Below are positions 26,494-35,398 of a stretch of 64,000 nucleotides of DNA, in pieces (the stretch's first letter is position 1; every line of letters begins with the position of its first letter). The notes beneath the pieces were generated by a model. It was given only the letters and a program-made list of their open reading frames with translations, ran no database searches and was not told the DNA's origin. The DNA comes from Mycobacterium gordonae (GTDB lineage Bacteria > Actinomycetota > Actinomycetes > Mycobacteriales > Mycobacteriaceae), in assembly GCF_001417955.2 (NCBI RefSeq), contig NZ_LKTM01000223.1, positions 62,001 to 126,000 on the forward strand. Direction: 5' to 3'. The position numbers and the translations under genes are program-made.

Positions 26494-29400
26494 GTGGACG
26501 ACGGTCGAGCCTCTGTGGGCGAACTGCTCGATCGCGCCGTGGCGGCGATAAATCGCGGCGACCGCGATACAGCCACATCGCTGGCCGAGCAGGTCCTGAC
26601 CACCGATCAAAGCAATCCCGATGCCGAAGATCTCCTCGCCATACCGGGCGCCGCCGGCGAATTCCGGCGGCTGACCATCCTTTTTGCGGATCTTGTCGAC
26701 TCGTCGCGGCTGTCCACCCAGGTGGAACTCGAGACCTATCACCTCCTGGTGAGCCGATATCGCGATCAAGTGGCGCGCGTCGTCGGCAGCTATGGCGGCT
26801 ATGTGGCGTCGACGAAGGGCGACGGCCTGCTCGCGTTGTTCGGTCACCCCGTCGCACACGAGGATGACCTTCGCCGCGCGTTGCTGGCAGGTTTGGAGAT
26901 TGCACGTGAAGTGGCTCGACTCGGGGAGCGGGCGCAGCGGCAATTCGGCGTGGGGGTCAGTGTGCGGGTGGGCCTGCATCGTGGCCTGGTCTACCTGGAC
27001 ACAGCTCGCGACGACGTCGACGGGGCGGCGGTCAACCTGGCGGCCCGGGTGGAGAGTTTGGCTCCGCCGGGCACCGTTGTGGTGTCCGAGGCCGTAGCCG
27101 CTCTGACGCGCAACGACTTCGATCTCGAACCACGACCGCCGGCAGCGGTGAAGGGTTTTGACGGGCTGGTGACGCACTACCAGGTCCTGGGTGAGCGACA
27201 GAAGGAACGATCGAACGGGCAACAAGTGCCGCTCGTCGGTCGTGCACGCGAATTGGCGCGCATCGCCAAAAGCTGGTCTCGTGCTCAGTCCGGCACCCTC
27301 ACCACGGCCGGGTTGGTCTTCCGCGGTGAGCCGGGCATAGGAAAGAGCCGGCTTGCCGCAGCCGCCTCGGAGCTCGCCAGGAATTCAGGCGCGCCCGTCC
27401 TCGAGCTGATCGGCTCGGCCCTGCACGGCGACGTCGGCTTACATCCGGTGCGCACCCTGATCGAGCGGCGGTGCGGCATCGCCCGCGACACGCAGCCGCT
27501 GACGCGGCTACGCCTGCTGGAGGCTGAAACCGCAGCGGTAGGCCTGGATTCGGTAACCGCAGTGCCGCTTCTCGCGCCGGTCCTGGGTATCGCCGCCGAA
27601 CACGGATATCAGGCCGTTGCCGCGGAGGGGCAATCGCTGTACGAACAGATCAGCGATGCGGCGGTTCGATATCTGTTGGCGTGTACGGACGGTTCGCCGG
27701 CACTCGTGGTTGCTGAGGACATGCACTGGTTCGACCCTTCGACCATCGAAGTCGTCGGCGCCCTGCTCCGCAGAACGGATTCGCGGATACTCGTTGCGGC
27801 GACGGTGCGAACCGGCAGCTGGCCCGGTGGCGGCTGGCCGGTCAAGATCATCGACTTGACACCGTTGACCGACGACGAAACCGATGCGATGGTCTTGTCG
27901 ATCAATCCGGCGGTCAGCGCCTCTGACCGCGCCACCATCCGGGACCGCTGCGATGGCGTGCCCTTTTTCGTTGAGCAGGTTGTCGCAGGCCTGCTCGAAC
28001 ACGGCGTGCCGGAGGGACTCTACGACTCGCTGTTCGCGCGACTTCACGGCCGGACTGACGTCCTACCCGTCGCACAAGCTGCGGCGGTGATCGGCCGGCA
28101 CGTCGATCGCGACATTCTCGGCACGGTCGTCGACCTGGATGCGGTCACCGTCGACGACGTACTCGACGAACTCGAGGACGCGCGCGTTCTCGAGCCGTGG
28201 GGTATCCACAACTGGAGATTCAGGCACGAGTTATTGCGGGAGCTGGCATACGAACTCGCTCCACCGAGCGTCGCCCGACGACTCCATCTTGAGGTGGGCC
28301 ACGCCCTGGTCGCCGCGAGCCTTGAACCGGATTGGCCGCTGGTGGCCGGGCATTATGAGCGCGCGGAGGCATTCAGTGACGCGGCCTCGGCATACGAAAG
28401 GGCCGCAGCCCAGGCTCGTGGGCGCGGTGCGCTCGACGAGGCCCGCGATGCACTTAACGCCGGGGTCGTCGGGCTCGGACATTGCAGACCGGGTGCGGCA
28501 CGCGACAGCCAGGAGATGGGGCTGCGGATTCAACGGGGGCTGCTGGCAATTTCGGCGGAAGGCGGTTCGAGTCCCGCCGCACTCGAGGATTTTGAACGAT
28601 GTATGCAACTCGGTGGTGCCGACCTGAGTAACGACGGGTTGCTTGCCGCGATCACCGGCGTGACGTCGCACTTCGCCGGCCGGGGCGACGCTCGGCGCGC
28701 ACGACAGGCGGTTGGGTTACTGTCGCTCGCGGCCGAGCAGGGACGCCCCTGGTACCGGCCGGCGGCCGATGCAGCCCTGGGTATCGTGTCCTCTTTTCAG
28801 GGTGAGTTCGATTCTGCACAAACATGTTTCACCAACGCAATCTCGAACGCAGACGATCTGGTTGCACACGATGTCAGCTCGGTCTGGGTAATTCCCTATG
28901 ACCCCATCGCCGCCGCGCATCAGCAGCTCGCCCTCGTGCTGGCGTTTCAGGGAAACTTGGAACAGACTGACCGCGAATTGAAAAGAGCGAACGCCCGGAC
29001 AGCCACGCTCGGCTTTCCCGAAGGTCCCTACACCGGCACCTTCGGGAGATTCATCGAGAGTTGGATAGCTGAGGAATCCGGGTACCTCGACCGATCCGCG
29101 CGTCTGGCCCAGGCTCTCACCGAGGACGCACAACGGTTCGGATTCGAGCAGATCCGACTCTGGGGCGCTACCCAGGACGTCGCAGCCCGCGCCCTCATCG
29201 CGCTCAGCCGTCAGGATGTGGGATCGCTTCCGAGCTACGTCACGACGATCACTCGCCTGCTCGACGAGTGGCGAGCCGGCGACCTGAACCTTTACATCAG
29301 CTACCAAGAGGCCATTGCAGCCAAATTGCTGGTCGCCGTGGGCAATCCGGTGGAGGCACGGCGTCGGATCGATGCCGAGTTGCGGAACTCCGAGGACACC

Positions 29401-29673
29401 AAAATGGCGTTCTACAACGCCGAACTGTTGCGGATACGGGCGGCCACGACCGATGATCCCGACGAACGGCGTGCAGATCTCGATGCCGCGCGCGAGCTTG
29501 CCCGACGTCAAGGCGCTGCGCTGTTCGAGTTGCGGGCCGCGCTCGACGACTTCGACGCCCGAGGTGACGCGGCCCGGGAAGTGCTGCACGAGGCTGTGTC
29601 CCTAGTGCCGGCAAACGGCGGGTGCCCCGAGCTTCGGCAGGCTCAAGAGAAGCTCGCCCCCGCCTGCGACTGA
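26494..29673 (+). CDS. Class III nucleotide cyclase-AAA ATPase-TPR signalling protein
   Basis: 1059-aa multidomain protein. Residues ~58-235 form a class III cyclase domain: metal Asp66 in LFADLVDSS and Asp110 in STKGDGLLALFG, transition-state Asn181 and Arg185 in VNLAARVES. The substrate-selecting Lys of the usual KxxGD motif is Ser here. A conserved VGRARELARI leads into an AAA/NACHT-like ATPase with Walker A GEPGIGKS (278-285) and Walker B LVVAEDMHWFD (404-414). The rest (~590-1059) is helical TPR-like; no LuxR HTH is seen. The gene is absent from the M. tuberculosis order here, and third-position GC looks lower than its neighbours, suggesting acquisition. The GTG at 26494 has a weak leaderless -10 (CACGAT). 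Confidence 0.88.
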   Translation: MDDGRASVGELLDRAVAAINRGDRDTATSLAEQVLTTDQSNPDAEDLLAIPGAAGEFRRLTILFADLVDSSRLSTQVELETYHLLVSRYRDQVARVVGSYGGYVASTKGDGLLALFGHPVAHEDDLRRALLAGLEIAREVARLGERAQRQFGVGVSVRVGLHRGLVYLDTARDDVDGAAVNLAARVESLAPPGTVVVSEAVAALTRNDFDLEPRPPAAVKGFDGLVTHYQVLGERQKERSNGQQVPLVGRARELARIAKSWSRAQSGTLTTAGLVFRGEPGIGKSRLAAAASELARNSGAPVLELIGSALHGDVGLHPVRTLIERRCGIARDTQPLTRLRLLEAETAAVGLDSVTAVPLLAPVLGIAAEHGYQAVAAEGQSLYEQISDAAVRYLLACTDGSPALVVAEDMHWFDPSTIEVVGALLRRTDSRILVAATVRTGSWPGGGWPVKIIDLTPLTDDETDAMVLSINPAVSASDRATIRDRCDGVPFFVEQVVAGLLEHGVPEGLYDSLFARLHGRTDVLPVAQAAAVIGRHVDRDILGTVVDLDAVTVDDVLDELEDARVLEPWGIHNWRFRHELLRELAYELAPPSVARRLHLEVGHALVAASLEPDWPLVAGHYERAEAFSDAASAYERAAAQARGRGALDEARDALNAGVVGLGHCRPGAARDSQEMGLRIQRGLLAISAEGGSSPAALEDFERCMQLGGADLSNDGLLAAITGVTSHFAGRGDARRARQAVGLLSLAAEQGRPWYRPAADAALGIVSSFQGEFDSAQTCFTNAISNADDLVAHDVSSVWVIPYDPIAAAHQQLALVLAFQGNLEQTDRELKRANARTATLGFPEGPYTGTFGRFIESWIAEESGYLDRSARLAQALTEDAQRFGFEQIRLWGATQDVAARALIALSRQDVGSLPSYVTTITRLLDEWRAGDLNLYISYQEAIAAKLLVAVGNPVEARRRIDAELRNSEDTKMAFYNAELLRIRAATTDDPDERRADLDAARELARRQGAALFELRAALDDFDARGDAAREVLHEAVSLVPANGGCPELRQAQEKLAPACD

Positions 29674-29841
29674 CCCCGCGATCAGGTTCGCCTACACCGC
29701 CCCGGGGACGCAGCCGTCCCGGAATGCCTCGACGATGTGGCCCGAAGCGGCGGGGCTGCAAGCGAGTTGACCGATAGTTGCACACGGGCACTCGTACGAT
29801 TTGAGATAGATACATTCCAAGCGTTCGCCGTGGAGGTCGCA

Positions 29842-30537
29842 GTGACTCGGCTGGCCAGCCTTGCCGTCAGCCTTGCCGTGCTGATGGCCGTGGCTTCCGC
29901 ATGCCTGATTGATCCGATCCAAGAGCGGCCGTACCGGGCCCTGACACTGGACCTGCGGCTCAAACCCGTCGCCGTGATCGGTGATTCGTACACCACCGGT
30001 ACCAACGAAGGCGGGCTCGGAGCCAATTCGTGGACCGCCCGGACCTGGCGGTCGCTCACGGTACCCGGCCTGCGTATCGCCAGTGAGGTGGCCGCCGAGG
30101 GCAGAGCCGGATATGGGGCGATCGGCGACCACGGCAGCATCTTCCAGGACCTGACAGCCAAGGTGGTGAAACCCGAAGACGTACTGGTGGTGTTCTTCGG
30201 TTCCCGCAACGACCAGGACGTCGACCCGGTACTGCTCGCCCAACGTGTCCACGCCACGTTCACTCTGGCCCGCCGGCTTGCGCCGTCGGCGAGGTTCCTG
30301 GTGGTCGGCCCGCCGTGGCCGACGGCAGATGTGCCGCTTCCGGTGCTGGTGATTCGGGATGTACTGGCCGGAGCCGCGTGGGCCGCGGGAGCGGATTTCG
30401 TCGACCCGATCGGGGACCGCTGGTTTGTGGACCGGCCGGACCTGATCGGATCCGACGGAGTGCACCCGAACGACGCGGGGCACGAGTACCTGGCGGAGAA
30501 GATGGTGCCGCTGATTCGCTGGCAACTGTCCCGGTAG
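29842..30537 (+). CDS. Exported SGNH/GDSL hydrolase (Rv0518-like)
   Basis: 231-aa secreted esterase-like protein. The N-terminus TRLASLAVSLAVLMAVASACL is a signal peptide with a weak lipobox (VASAC). Block I VAVIGDSYTTG carries the catalytic Ser, FGSRNDQD the oxyanion Asn region, and DGVHPNDAGHEYLA the Asp-His pair. It would hydrolyse ester bonds in an envelope glycolipid or polysaccharide. The GTG at 29842 is chosen because GGAGG precedes it at proper spacing and it puts the signal peptide at the N-terminus; earlier in-frame codons would add a polar leader. Confidence 0.87.
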   Translation: MTRLASLAVSLAVLMAVASACLIDPIQERPYRALTLDLRLKPVAVIGDSYTTGTNEGGLGANSWTARTWRSLTVPGLRIASEVAAEGRAGYGAIGDHGSIFQDLTAKVVKPEDVLVVFFGSRNDQDVDPVLLAQRVHATFTLARRLAPSARFLVVGPPWPTADVPLPVLVIRDVLAGAAWAAGADFVDPIGDRWFVDRPDLIGSDGVHPNDAGHEYLAEKMVPLIRWQLSR

Positions 30538-30597
30538 GTCTAGGTGAGACGAGTGAACCCTCGCCACCGGGACGTATTGAGTTGCGCCGCCGCAGCT

Positions 30598-30714
30598 TCA
30601 GTCTTCTGCGTGCCTCTCGTAATCCCAACGTTCAAGGCGCGCTTGCAATTGCAATAGACCAAGCCCGGCGACCGGCGCGGCTGCTGAGAGCAGGACCACC
30701 AGCATCGGACTCAT
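30598..30714 (-). CDS. 38-aa single-pass small membrane protein
   Basis: A 39-codon frame with ATG at 30714 and a textbook Shine-Dalgarno, GGAGG followed by 7 nt. The peptide begins MSPMLVVLLSAAAPVAGLG, a hydrophobic helix, and ends with a charged amphipathic stretch LLQLQARLERWDYERH then AED. Similar very short proteins with an LQLQ-LERW-ERHA ending are, to my recollection, scattered in mycobacterial genomes as unnamed small membrane proteins. It lies in the 257-bp gap between the convergent SGNH hydrolase and the OafA-like acyltransferase, which is otherwise empty. Function unknown. Confidence 0.75.
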   Translation of the reverse strand: MSPMLVVLLSAAAPVAGLGLLQLQARLERWDYERHAED

Positions 30715-30794
30715 TTCAAAACCTCCAAAACCCTTCTATTGGTATCACGTTCGCGGTGATCGCATGGTTCATTCGCTGATAATCCGCCGTCGTG

Positions 30795-32918
30795 TCATTC
30801 ATTTGTTATGGCTTGATCGGCCAATGCGCCGATGACGGGCGCCAGGAGCTGTGCGTACTCGGTGGTCACGTGGTTGTCGTCGCGAAACACCAGGGTGTTT
30901 CCGACGACCAACGGGCAGCGCTGCGTGCTGCAGAACAGATCGGTCAGGTCGGCATAGGAGCCGCCGGCCGCGGTGGTCACCCGCTGTTCGGCAGCGATGC
31001 CGTCGCCGTTGGCCGCCACCGACCGCGCCGGTGCGCAGGCGCCGGCGTCGTCCAGGTGCGCCGACAGGCACGTCGGAGCCGAGCCCTGCGGGTCGGCCAC
31101 CGGACCGAGCACCAGAACCCGCGAGCCCATGCCGCGCAGCTGGGCCACCACCGTGGCCAGCGCGTCGATCCACGCGGGGTCATACGAGGCGAAGCTGAAG
31201 TCGGCGTGATAGCGCCGGCTCATGCTCAGCACCACCAGACGCGGTCGTTCGGCCGCAAGCCGGCTCACGATCTCTGCGCGCCATTGCTCGCATTCGGTGT
31301 ATTTGCGGCCCAGGTAGGGGCTGACGATCGGGATGTCCAGGAACGGGCAGGTGACCTTGGCCATCGTCTCCAGCCGCCAGTGCCGCTGCTCGGCGATCTG
31401 CTGTAGGGCCGGGTCCCACATCGCCGCGTGCGAGTCGCCGATCAGCGCGACGGTGGTGGGTGGGTTCGCGTCGCCTTTCACCGAAGCGCATTCGCTCTGA
31501 CCGACATCGCGCCAGGATCGCATGCAGCCGTTGACGAACACCGCCGCCTTGTCGGCCGGCGCCGCCGCCAGGGACGGATTCAGGTTGGACGGCACGGCCC
31601 GCTGTCCGGCCGCCGCCACCAGCATCTCCCTTGCCTGGGTGAACGCCTGCCGGACCGCCGCTTCCCGCGGACTGAGCTGCGGGTCGGGTGCGGGCGGCAG
31701 CGCGACGATTCTGGCCTGCGGGGCGGCCGACCCGTGCCCCACCGGGGCAGGCACCGCCGTCAGCAGAACCGCGCACGCGCATGCGGCGACGCCGCTGGCT
31801 GCGCCGGCGACGACCAGACTCGCCTTCGCCGAACGGCGCAACCCGGCGGCGAAGCGGCCGGGATTCTCGACGGCGTGCATCGTGATCACGGCCAGGCCGG
31901 CGGACACCGTCGTCGCCGCGAGGCGCCCTGGCAACCCGCCGGGATCGCCCAGCATTGGTGGCAGCAGCAACAGGACCGGCCAGTGCCACAGGTACCACGA
32001 GTAGGAGACCCGCCCGATCGCCCGCATCGCCGGCGGGCAGAGCACCCGCCCGACGCCCATGCCGCCGGTGACGCAACCCGCGCCGATCACCAGGGCGGTG
32101 CCCAGCACCGGGAGCAGCGCCGAGGTGCCGGGGTAGGGGGTGTGGGGGCCCAGCTGGGTGCAGGTCAGCAGGATCAGCGTCAGGCCGCCCCACCCCGCCA
32201 CTGTCGCGGGAAGCAGGGGCAGTCGCTTCCACTGGTTGATCGTCAGGGCCACCAGACCGCCGGCGGCCAGTTCCCAGGCCCGGGTGGGCAGTGAGAAGAA
32301 GGCCCAGGGTGGCGAGGTGTGGGTCCAGACCACCGCCGCAGCCAGTGACGCCGCGCCGACGAGTGTCACGACCACCAGGTGCGGCGCGTTGCGCGGTGTG
32401 TCGCCGCGGGCGATACGACGGGCCAGATACGCCGTTCCGATGATCAGGGCCGGCCACACCAGGTAAAACTGTTCCTCCACTCCGAGAGACCAGTAGTGCT
32501 GGAACGGCGACGGGGGCAGGTCAGAGATCATGTAGTCGGTGTTCTGCACGGCGAAGCGGTAGTTGCCGACGTAGAGCATGCTGGCGATGCCGTCCACGAA
32601 CACCCGCCGGGCCTGCAACGGCGGCAGCACCGCCGCCGCGACAACAGCCGTGACGACCCCGACGGTCGCGGCTGCCGGCAGCAGGCGACGCGCGCGGGCG
32701 GCGTAGAAACGGCCCAGCGCAACGGTTTCGGTGGCTTGCACCTCACGCCACAGCAGCCCGGTGATCAGGAACCCGGAGATAACGAAGAAGACGTCCACAC
32801 CGATGTAGCCGCCGGCGATGCCGGGAATGCCGGCGTGATACAGAACGACGGCGACGACCGCGACGGCGCGTAGCCCCTCGATGTCCGGACGGAACGGGGC
32901 GCGGTCCTGCTGAGCCAC
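30795..32918 (-). CDS. OafA-type acyltransferase fused to SGNH domain
   Basis: 707-aa protein. Residues ~1-385 form an acyltransferase-3 membrane domain with RPDIEGLRAVAVVAVVLYHA at the start (catalytic His) and GGYIGVDVFFVISGFLI, about ten helices. The C-terminal ~420-700 is an extracytoplasmic SGNH domain: Ser in VALIGDSHAAMWD, and the Asp-His pair in DDNHVTTEYAQLL. AT3-SGNH fusions acylate cell-envelope polysaccharides or lipids; the acceptor is unknown. The GTG at 32918 follows the esterase stop by 3 bp, so the two genes form one transcription unit. It converges with the SGNH hydrolase gene. Confidence 0.92.
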   Translation of the reverse strand: MAQQDRAPFRPDIEGLRAVAVVAVVLYHAGIPGIAGGYIGVDVFFVISGFLITGLLWREVQATETVALGRFYAARARRLLPAAATVGVVTAVVAAAVLPPLQARRVFVDGIASMLYVGNYRFAVQNTDYMISDLPPSPFQHYWSLGVEEQFYLVWPALIIGTAYLARRIARGDTPRNAPHLVVVTLVGAASLAAAVVWTHTSPPWAFFSLPTRAWELAAGGLVALTINQWKRLPLLPATVAGWGGLTLILLTCTQLGPHTPYPGTSALLPVLGTALVIGAGCVTGGMGVGRVLCPPAMRAIGRVSYSWYLWHWPVLLLLPPMLGDPGGLPGRLAATTVSAGLAVITMHAVENPGRFAAGLRRSAKASLVVAGAASGVAACACAVLLTAVPAPVGHGSAAPQARIVALPPAPDPQLSPREAAVRQAFTQAREMLVAAAGQRAVPSNLNPSLAAAPADKAAVFVNGCMRSWRDVGQSECASVKGDANPPTTVALIGDSHAAMWDPALQQIAEQRHWRLETMAKVTCPFLDIPIVSPYLGRKYTECEQWRAEIVSRLAAERPRLVVLSMSRRYHADFSFASYDPAWIDALATVVAQLRGMGSRVLVLGPVADPQGSAPTCLSAHLDDAGACAPARSVAANGDGIAAEQRVTTAAGGSYADLTDLFCSTQRCPLVVGNTLVFRDDNHVTTEYAQLLAPVIGALADQAITNE

Positions 32919-32921
32919 GGG

Positions 32922-33782
32922 TTAGGTCGCCATCCAAGCGAGTTCACCGGGCAACTGTGCACGCCAGTAGTCGACGTCGTGCCCGCCCGGCGAGAACGTG
33001 CCGGCGGGCTTCTTCTTCAGTTGGCTGACGAATTGGCTGGATGCGAAGAAGAACCGGTCGCCGATGCCGCAGTCGACCCGGATGGGAATGGAGTTCAGCA
33101 CCGGGAGGCCGAACACGGTGTTGCGGTTCCAGTCGTCGATGCTGTCGAAGGCCCCGGGCGCGCTGCCGATGTAGGACATATACAGGGCCGGACTGATCGC
33201 GCAGATGCCCGCGGTACGGGCCGGCCCCAGCCGGGCGCCCAGCAGCAGCGCGCCGTAACCGCCCATCGACCAGCCCAGGAATCCCACGCGCGAGGTGTCC
33301 ATGCCCATCGACGCCAGCATCGGCAACAGCTCCTCGAGCACCATGGTGCCGGAGTCCTCGCCATTGGCCCGCCGGTGCCAGTAGCTGTCCGGACCGCCGT
33401 CCACGCCCACCACGGCGAACGGCGGTTTGCCCTCGCTGACCAGTTGCGCGAGCGCGTCCTCCACGCCGCAGTCCAGCATCATGTTCGCGTCGCCGTCCTT
33501 GCCGTGCAGCGCGATGACCGGTCGCAGCATCTTGGTCTGGCCGGGCGGCATGGCGATGACCCAGTTGGTCTTGATGCCGCCCCGGGCGGCCGAGACGAAA
33601 GAGCCGGTGAGTTTGGTGGGCAGCGTCTTGCCCGCGGTCGGCGGGTCGAACGGGGCGGGCGCCGAGGGCGCGGCCAGACTGGTGAGTGGGTCGAGCAGGG
33701 CGCTCAGCGCCCAGACGCCGGCCGCACCGGCACCGGCGCCGGCACCCATGCGCAGCACCGAGCGGCGGGTCAGGTCGGCCAC
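32922..33782 (-). CDS. Tat-exported esterase (Rv0519c-like alpha/beta hydrolase)
   Basis: 286-aa alpha/beta hydrolase of the esterase D / antigen-85-like group. The N-terminus TRRSVLRMGAGAGAGAAGVW is a twin-arginine signal. The nucleophile elbow is LGWSMGGYGALLLG and the catalytic His lies in PGGHDVDYWRAQLPGEL at the C-terminus. It resembles Rv0519c, a putative lipase. The start is uncertain: GTG 33782 (MADLTRRSVL) is used, but an in-frame TTG at 33791 also exists and neither has a strong Shine-Dalgarno. It precedes the OafA-SGNH gene by 3 bp, linking hydrolysis and acylation at the envelope (inference). Confidence 0.87.
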   Translation of the reverse strand: MADLTRRSVLRMGAGAGAGAAGVWALSALLDPLTSLAAPSAPAPFDPPTAGKTLPTKLTGSFVSAARGGIKTNWVIAMPPGQTKMLRPVIALHGKDGDANMMLDCGVEDALAQLVSEGKPPFAVVGVDGGPDSYWHRRANGEDSGTMVLEELLPMLASMGMDTSRVGFLGWSMGGYGALLLGARLGPARTAGICAISPALYMSYIGSAPGAFDSIDDWNRNTVFGLPVLNSIPIRVDCGIGDRFFFASSQFVSQLKKKPAGTFSPGGHDVDYWRAQLPGELAWMAT

Positions 33783-33877
33783 GATCGTCAATAATGCCGC
33801 GCTGAAGGCGGTTTGACGCCCCTGCCACGCCGTATCGCAAGGGACTCGTAACGACGGCGTGATACACGCCGAACTGC

Positions 33878-33883
33878 TAGCGT
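33878..33883 (+). promoter_or_regulatory. -10 element of the permease gene, leaderless
   Basis: TAGCGT is followed by 6 nt and the ATG at 33890. This favours the ATG over the in-frame GTG at 33887, which would leave only 3 nt. Confidence 0.5.
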
Positions 33884-33889
33884 CCGGTG

Positions 33890-35287
33890 ATGCGGGACGA
33901 CCGGGACGACCGGGAACACGAAAAAGCCACGCTGAAGCAAGGACTTTCGCAGCGCCAGCTCAGCATGATCGCCATCGGTGGGGTGATCGGCGCCGGACTG
34001 TTCGTCGGCTCGGGCGTGGTGATCAAGGAAACCGGTCCCGCCGCATTCCTGACCTACGCGATCTGCGGTCTGCTGATCGTCCTGGTGATGCGGATGCTGG
34101 GTGAGATGGCGGCGGCGAATCCGTCGACCGGATCGTTCGCCGACTATGCCGCGACCGCGCTGGGTGGTTGGGCCGGATTCTCCGTCGGCTGGTTGTACTG
34201 GTACTTCTGGGTCATCGTCGTCGGGTTTGAGGCGGTCGCAGGCGGCAAGGTGCTGAACTACTGGTTCCCGGCGCCGCTGTGGCTGTCCGCGTTGTGCCTG
34301 ATGGTGCTGATGACGGCCACCAACCTGTTCTCGGTGTCCTCGTTCGGAGAGTTCGAATTCTGGTTCGCCGGAATCAAAGTCGCGACGATCGTGATCTTCC
34401 TGGGGGTGGGTGCGGCATTCGTTTTCGGTCTGCTGCCCGGCAGTCACCTGGACTTCTCCAACCTCACCTCCCATGGCGGCTTCTTTCCCAAGGGAGTGGC
34501 GGCGGTATTCGCCGCCATTGTGGTGGTGATCTTTTCCATGGTGGGGGCCGAAGTCGTCACCATTGCCGCCGCGGAGAGCCGCGATCCCGCACGCGCGATC
34601 GCCAAAGCGACGAGGTCGGTGGTCGCCCGCATCGTCATCTTCTTCGTCGGGTCGGTCCTGCTGTTGGTGGTCATCATGCCGTGGAACTCAGTGGAACTCG
34701 GTGCCTCCCCGTACGTGGCGGCCCTGCGGCACATGGGTCTGCCCGGCGCAGACCAGATCATGAACGCGGTGGTGCTGACCGCGGTGCTGTCGTGTCTGAA
34801 CTCCGGTCTTTACACCGCATCTCGGATGCTGTTCGTGCTGGCCGGGCGCCATGAGGCACCTGAGCGACTGGTCAGACTCAGCAGTCGCGGTGTGCCGGCG
34901 ACCGCGATCGTATGTTCTTCGCTGGTGGGCTTTCTCTGTGTGCTGATGGCCTGGCTGTCGCCCAACACCGTTTTTCTGTTCCTGCTCAACTCTTCCGGCG
35001 CCGTGATCCTGTTCGTCTACCTGCTCATCGCGGCATCGCAGATCATCCTGCGGCGGCGGACATCCGCGGAGCAGCTACGGGTCAAGATGTGGCTGTTCCC
35101 AGTGCTTTCGATCCTGACAGCGACGGGAATCGTTGCGGTTCTTGTGCAGATGGGCTTTGACCGGGCCACCCGAAGCCAGTTGTCGCTGAGCCTGCTGTCC
35201 TGGGTCGTGGTGGTCGCGGTGTACTTCCTCACGCCTTACTTCCGTCGTAACAGACTGCCGCGCAGTCGAATTGGTGAACAGGGCTGA
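33890..35287 (+). CDS. Amino-acid permease of the APC family (GabP-like)
   Basis: 465-aa transporter with 12 predicted transmembrane helices, in the amino acid/polyamine/organocation family. The signature begins LSMIAIGGVIGAGLFVGSG and continues KETGPAAFLTYAICGL, EMAAANPSTGSFADYA and, after helix 5, FSVSSFGEFEFWFAGIKV; FSMVGAEVVTIAAAE is typical of AAT-type gamma-aminobutyrate and aromatic amino-acid carriers. It matches Rv0522, annotated gabP, but the true substrate cannot be read from sequence. It is divergent from the esterase gene. A hairpin at 35355-35383 separates it from the convergent WGxxGxxG gene. Confidence 0.9.
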   Translation: MRDDRDDREHEKATLKQGLSQRQLSMIAIGGVIGAGLFVGSGVVIKETGPAAFLTYAICGLLIVLVMRMLGEMAAANPSTGSFADYAATALGGWAGFSVGWLYWYFWVIVVGFEAVAGGKVLNYWFPAPLWLSALCLMVLMTATNLFSVSSFGEFEFWFAGIKVATIVIFLGVGAAFVFGLLPGSHLDFSNLTSHGGFFPKGVAAVFAAIVVVIFSMVGAEVVTIAAAESRDPARAIAKATRSVVARIVIFFVGSVLLLVVIMPWNSVELGASPYVAALRHMGLPGADQIMNAVVLTAVLSCLNSGLYTASRMLFVLAGRHEAPERLVRLSSRGVPATAIVCSSLVGFLCVLMAWLSPNTVFLFLLNSSGAVILFVYLLIAASQIILRRRTSAEQLRVKMWLFPVLSILTATGIVAVLVQMGFDRATRSQLSLSLLSWVVVVAVYFLTPYFRRNRLPRSRIGEQG

Positions 35288-35354
35288 AGTAAACAGTTTG
35301 GACCACTGTTGCGCGGGTAGCTCGGGCCCAGACACATACGCAACAGCCCTGGGA

Positions 35355-35383
35355 CCCCCACCAGCGCAGGGCGCTGACGGGGG
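35355..35383. terminator. Candidate bidirectional terminator hairpin
   Basis: CCCCC (35355-35359) pairs with GGGGG (35379-35383), and inside it CAGCGC pairs with GCGCTG across a 3-nt loop; a symmetric AC/AC internal loop separates the two stems. There is no U-tract. It sits between convergent gene ends. A shorter AACAGT/ACTGTT repeat at 35292-35310 lies just after the permease stop. Confidence 0.6.
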
Positions 35384-35398
35384 CGTGCAACCACGGCG

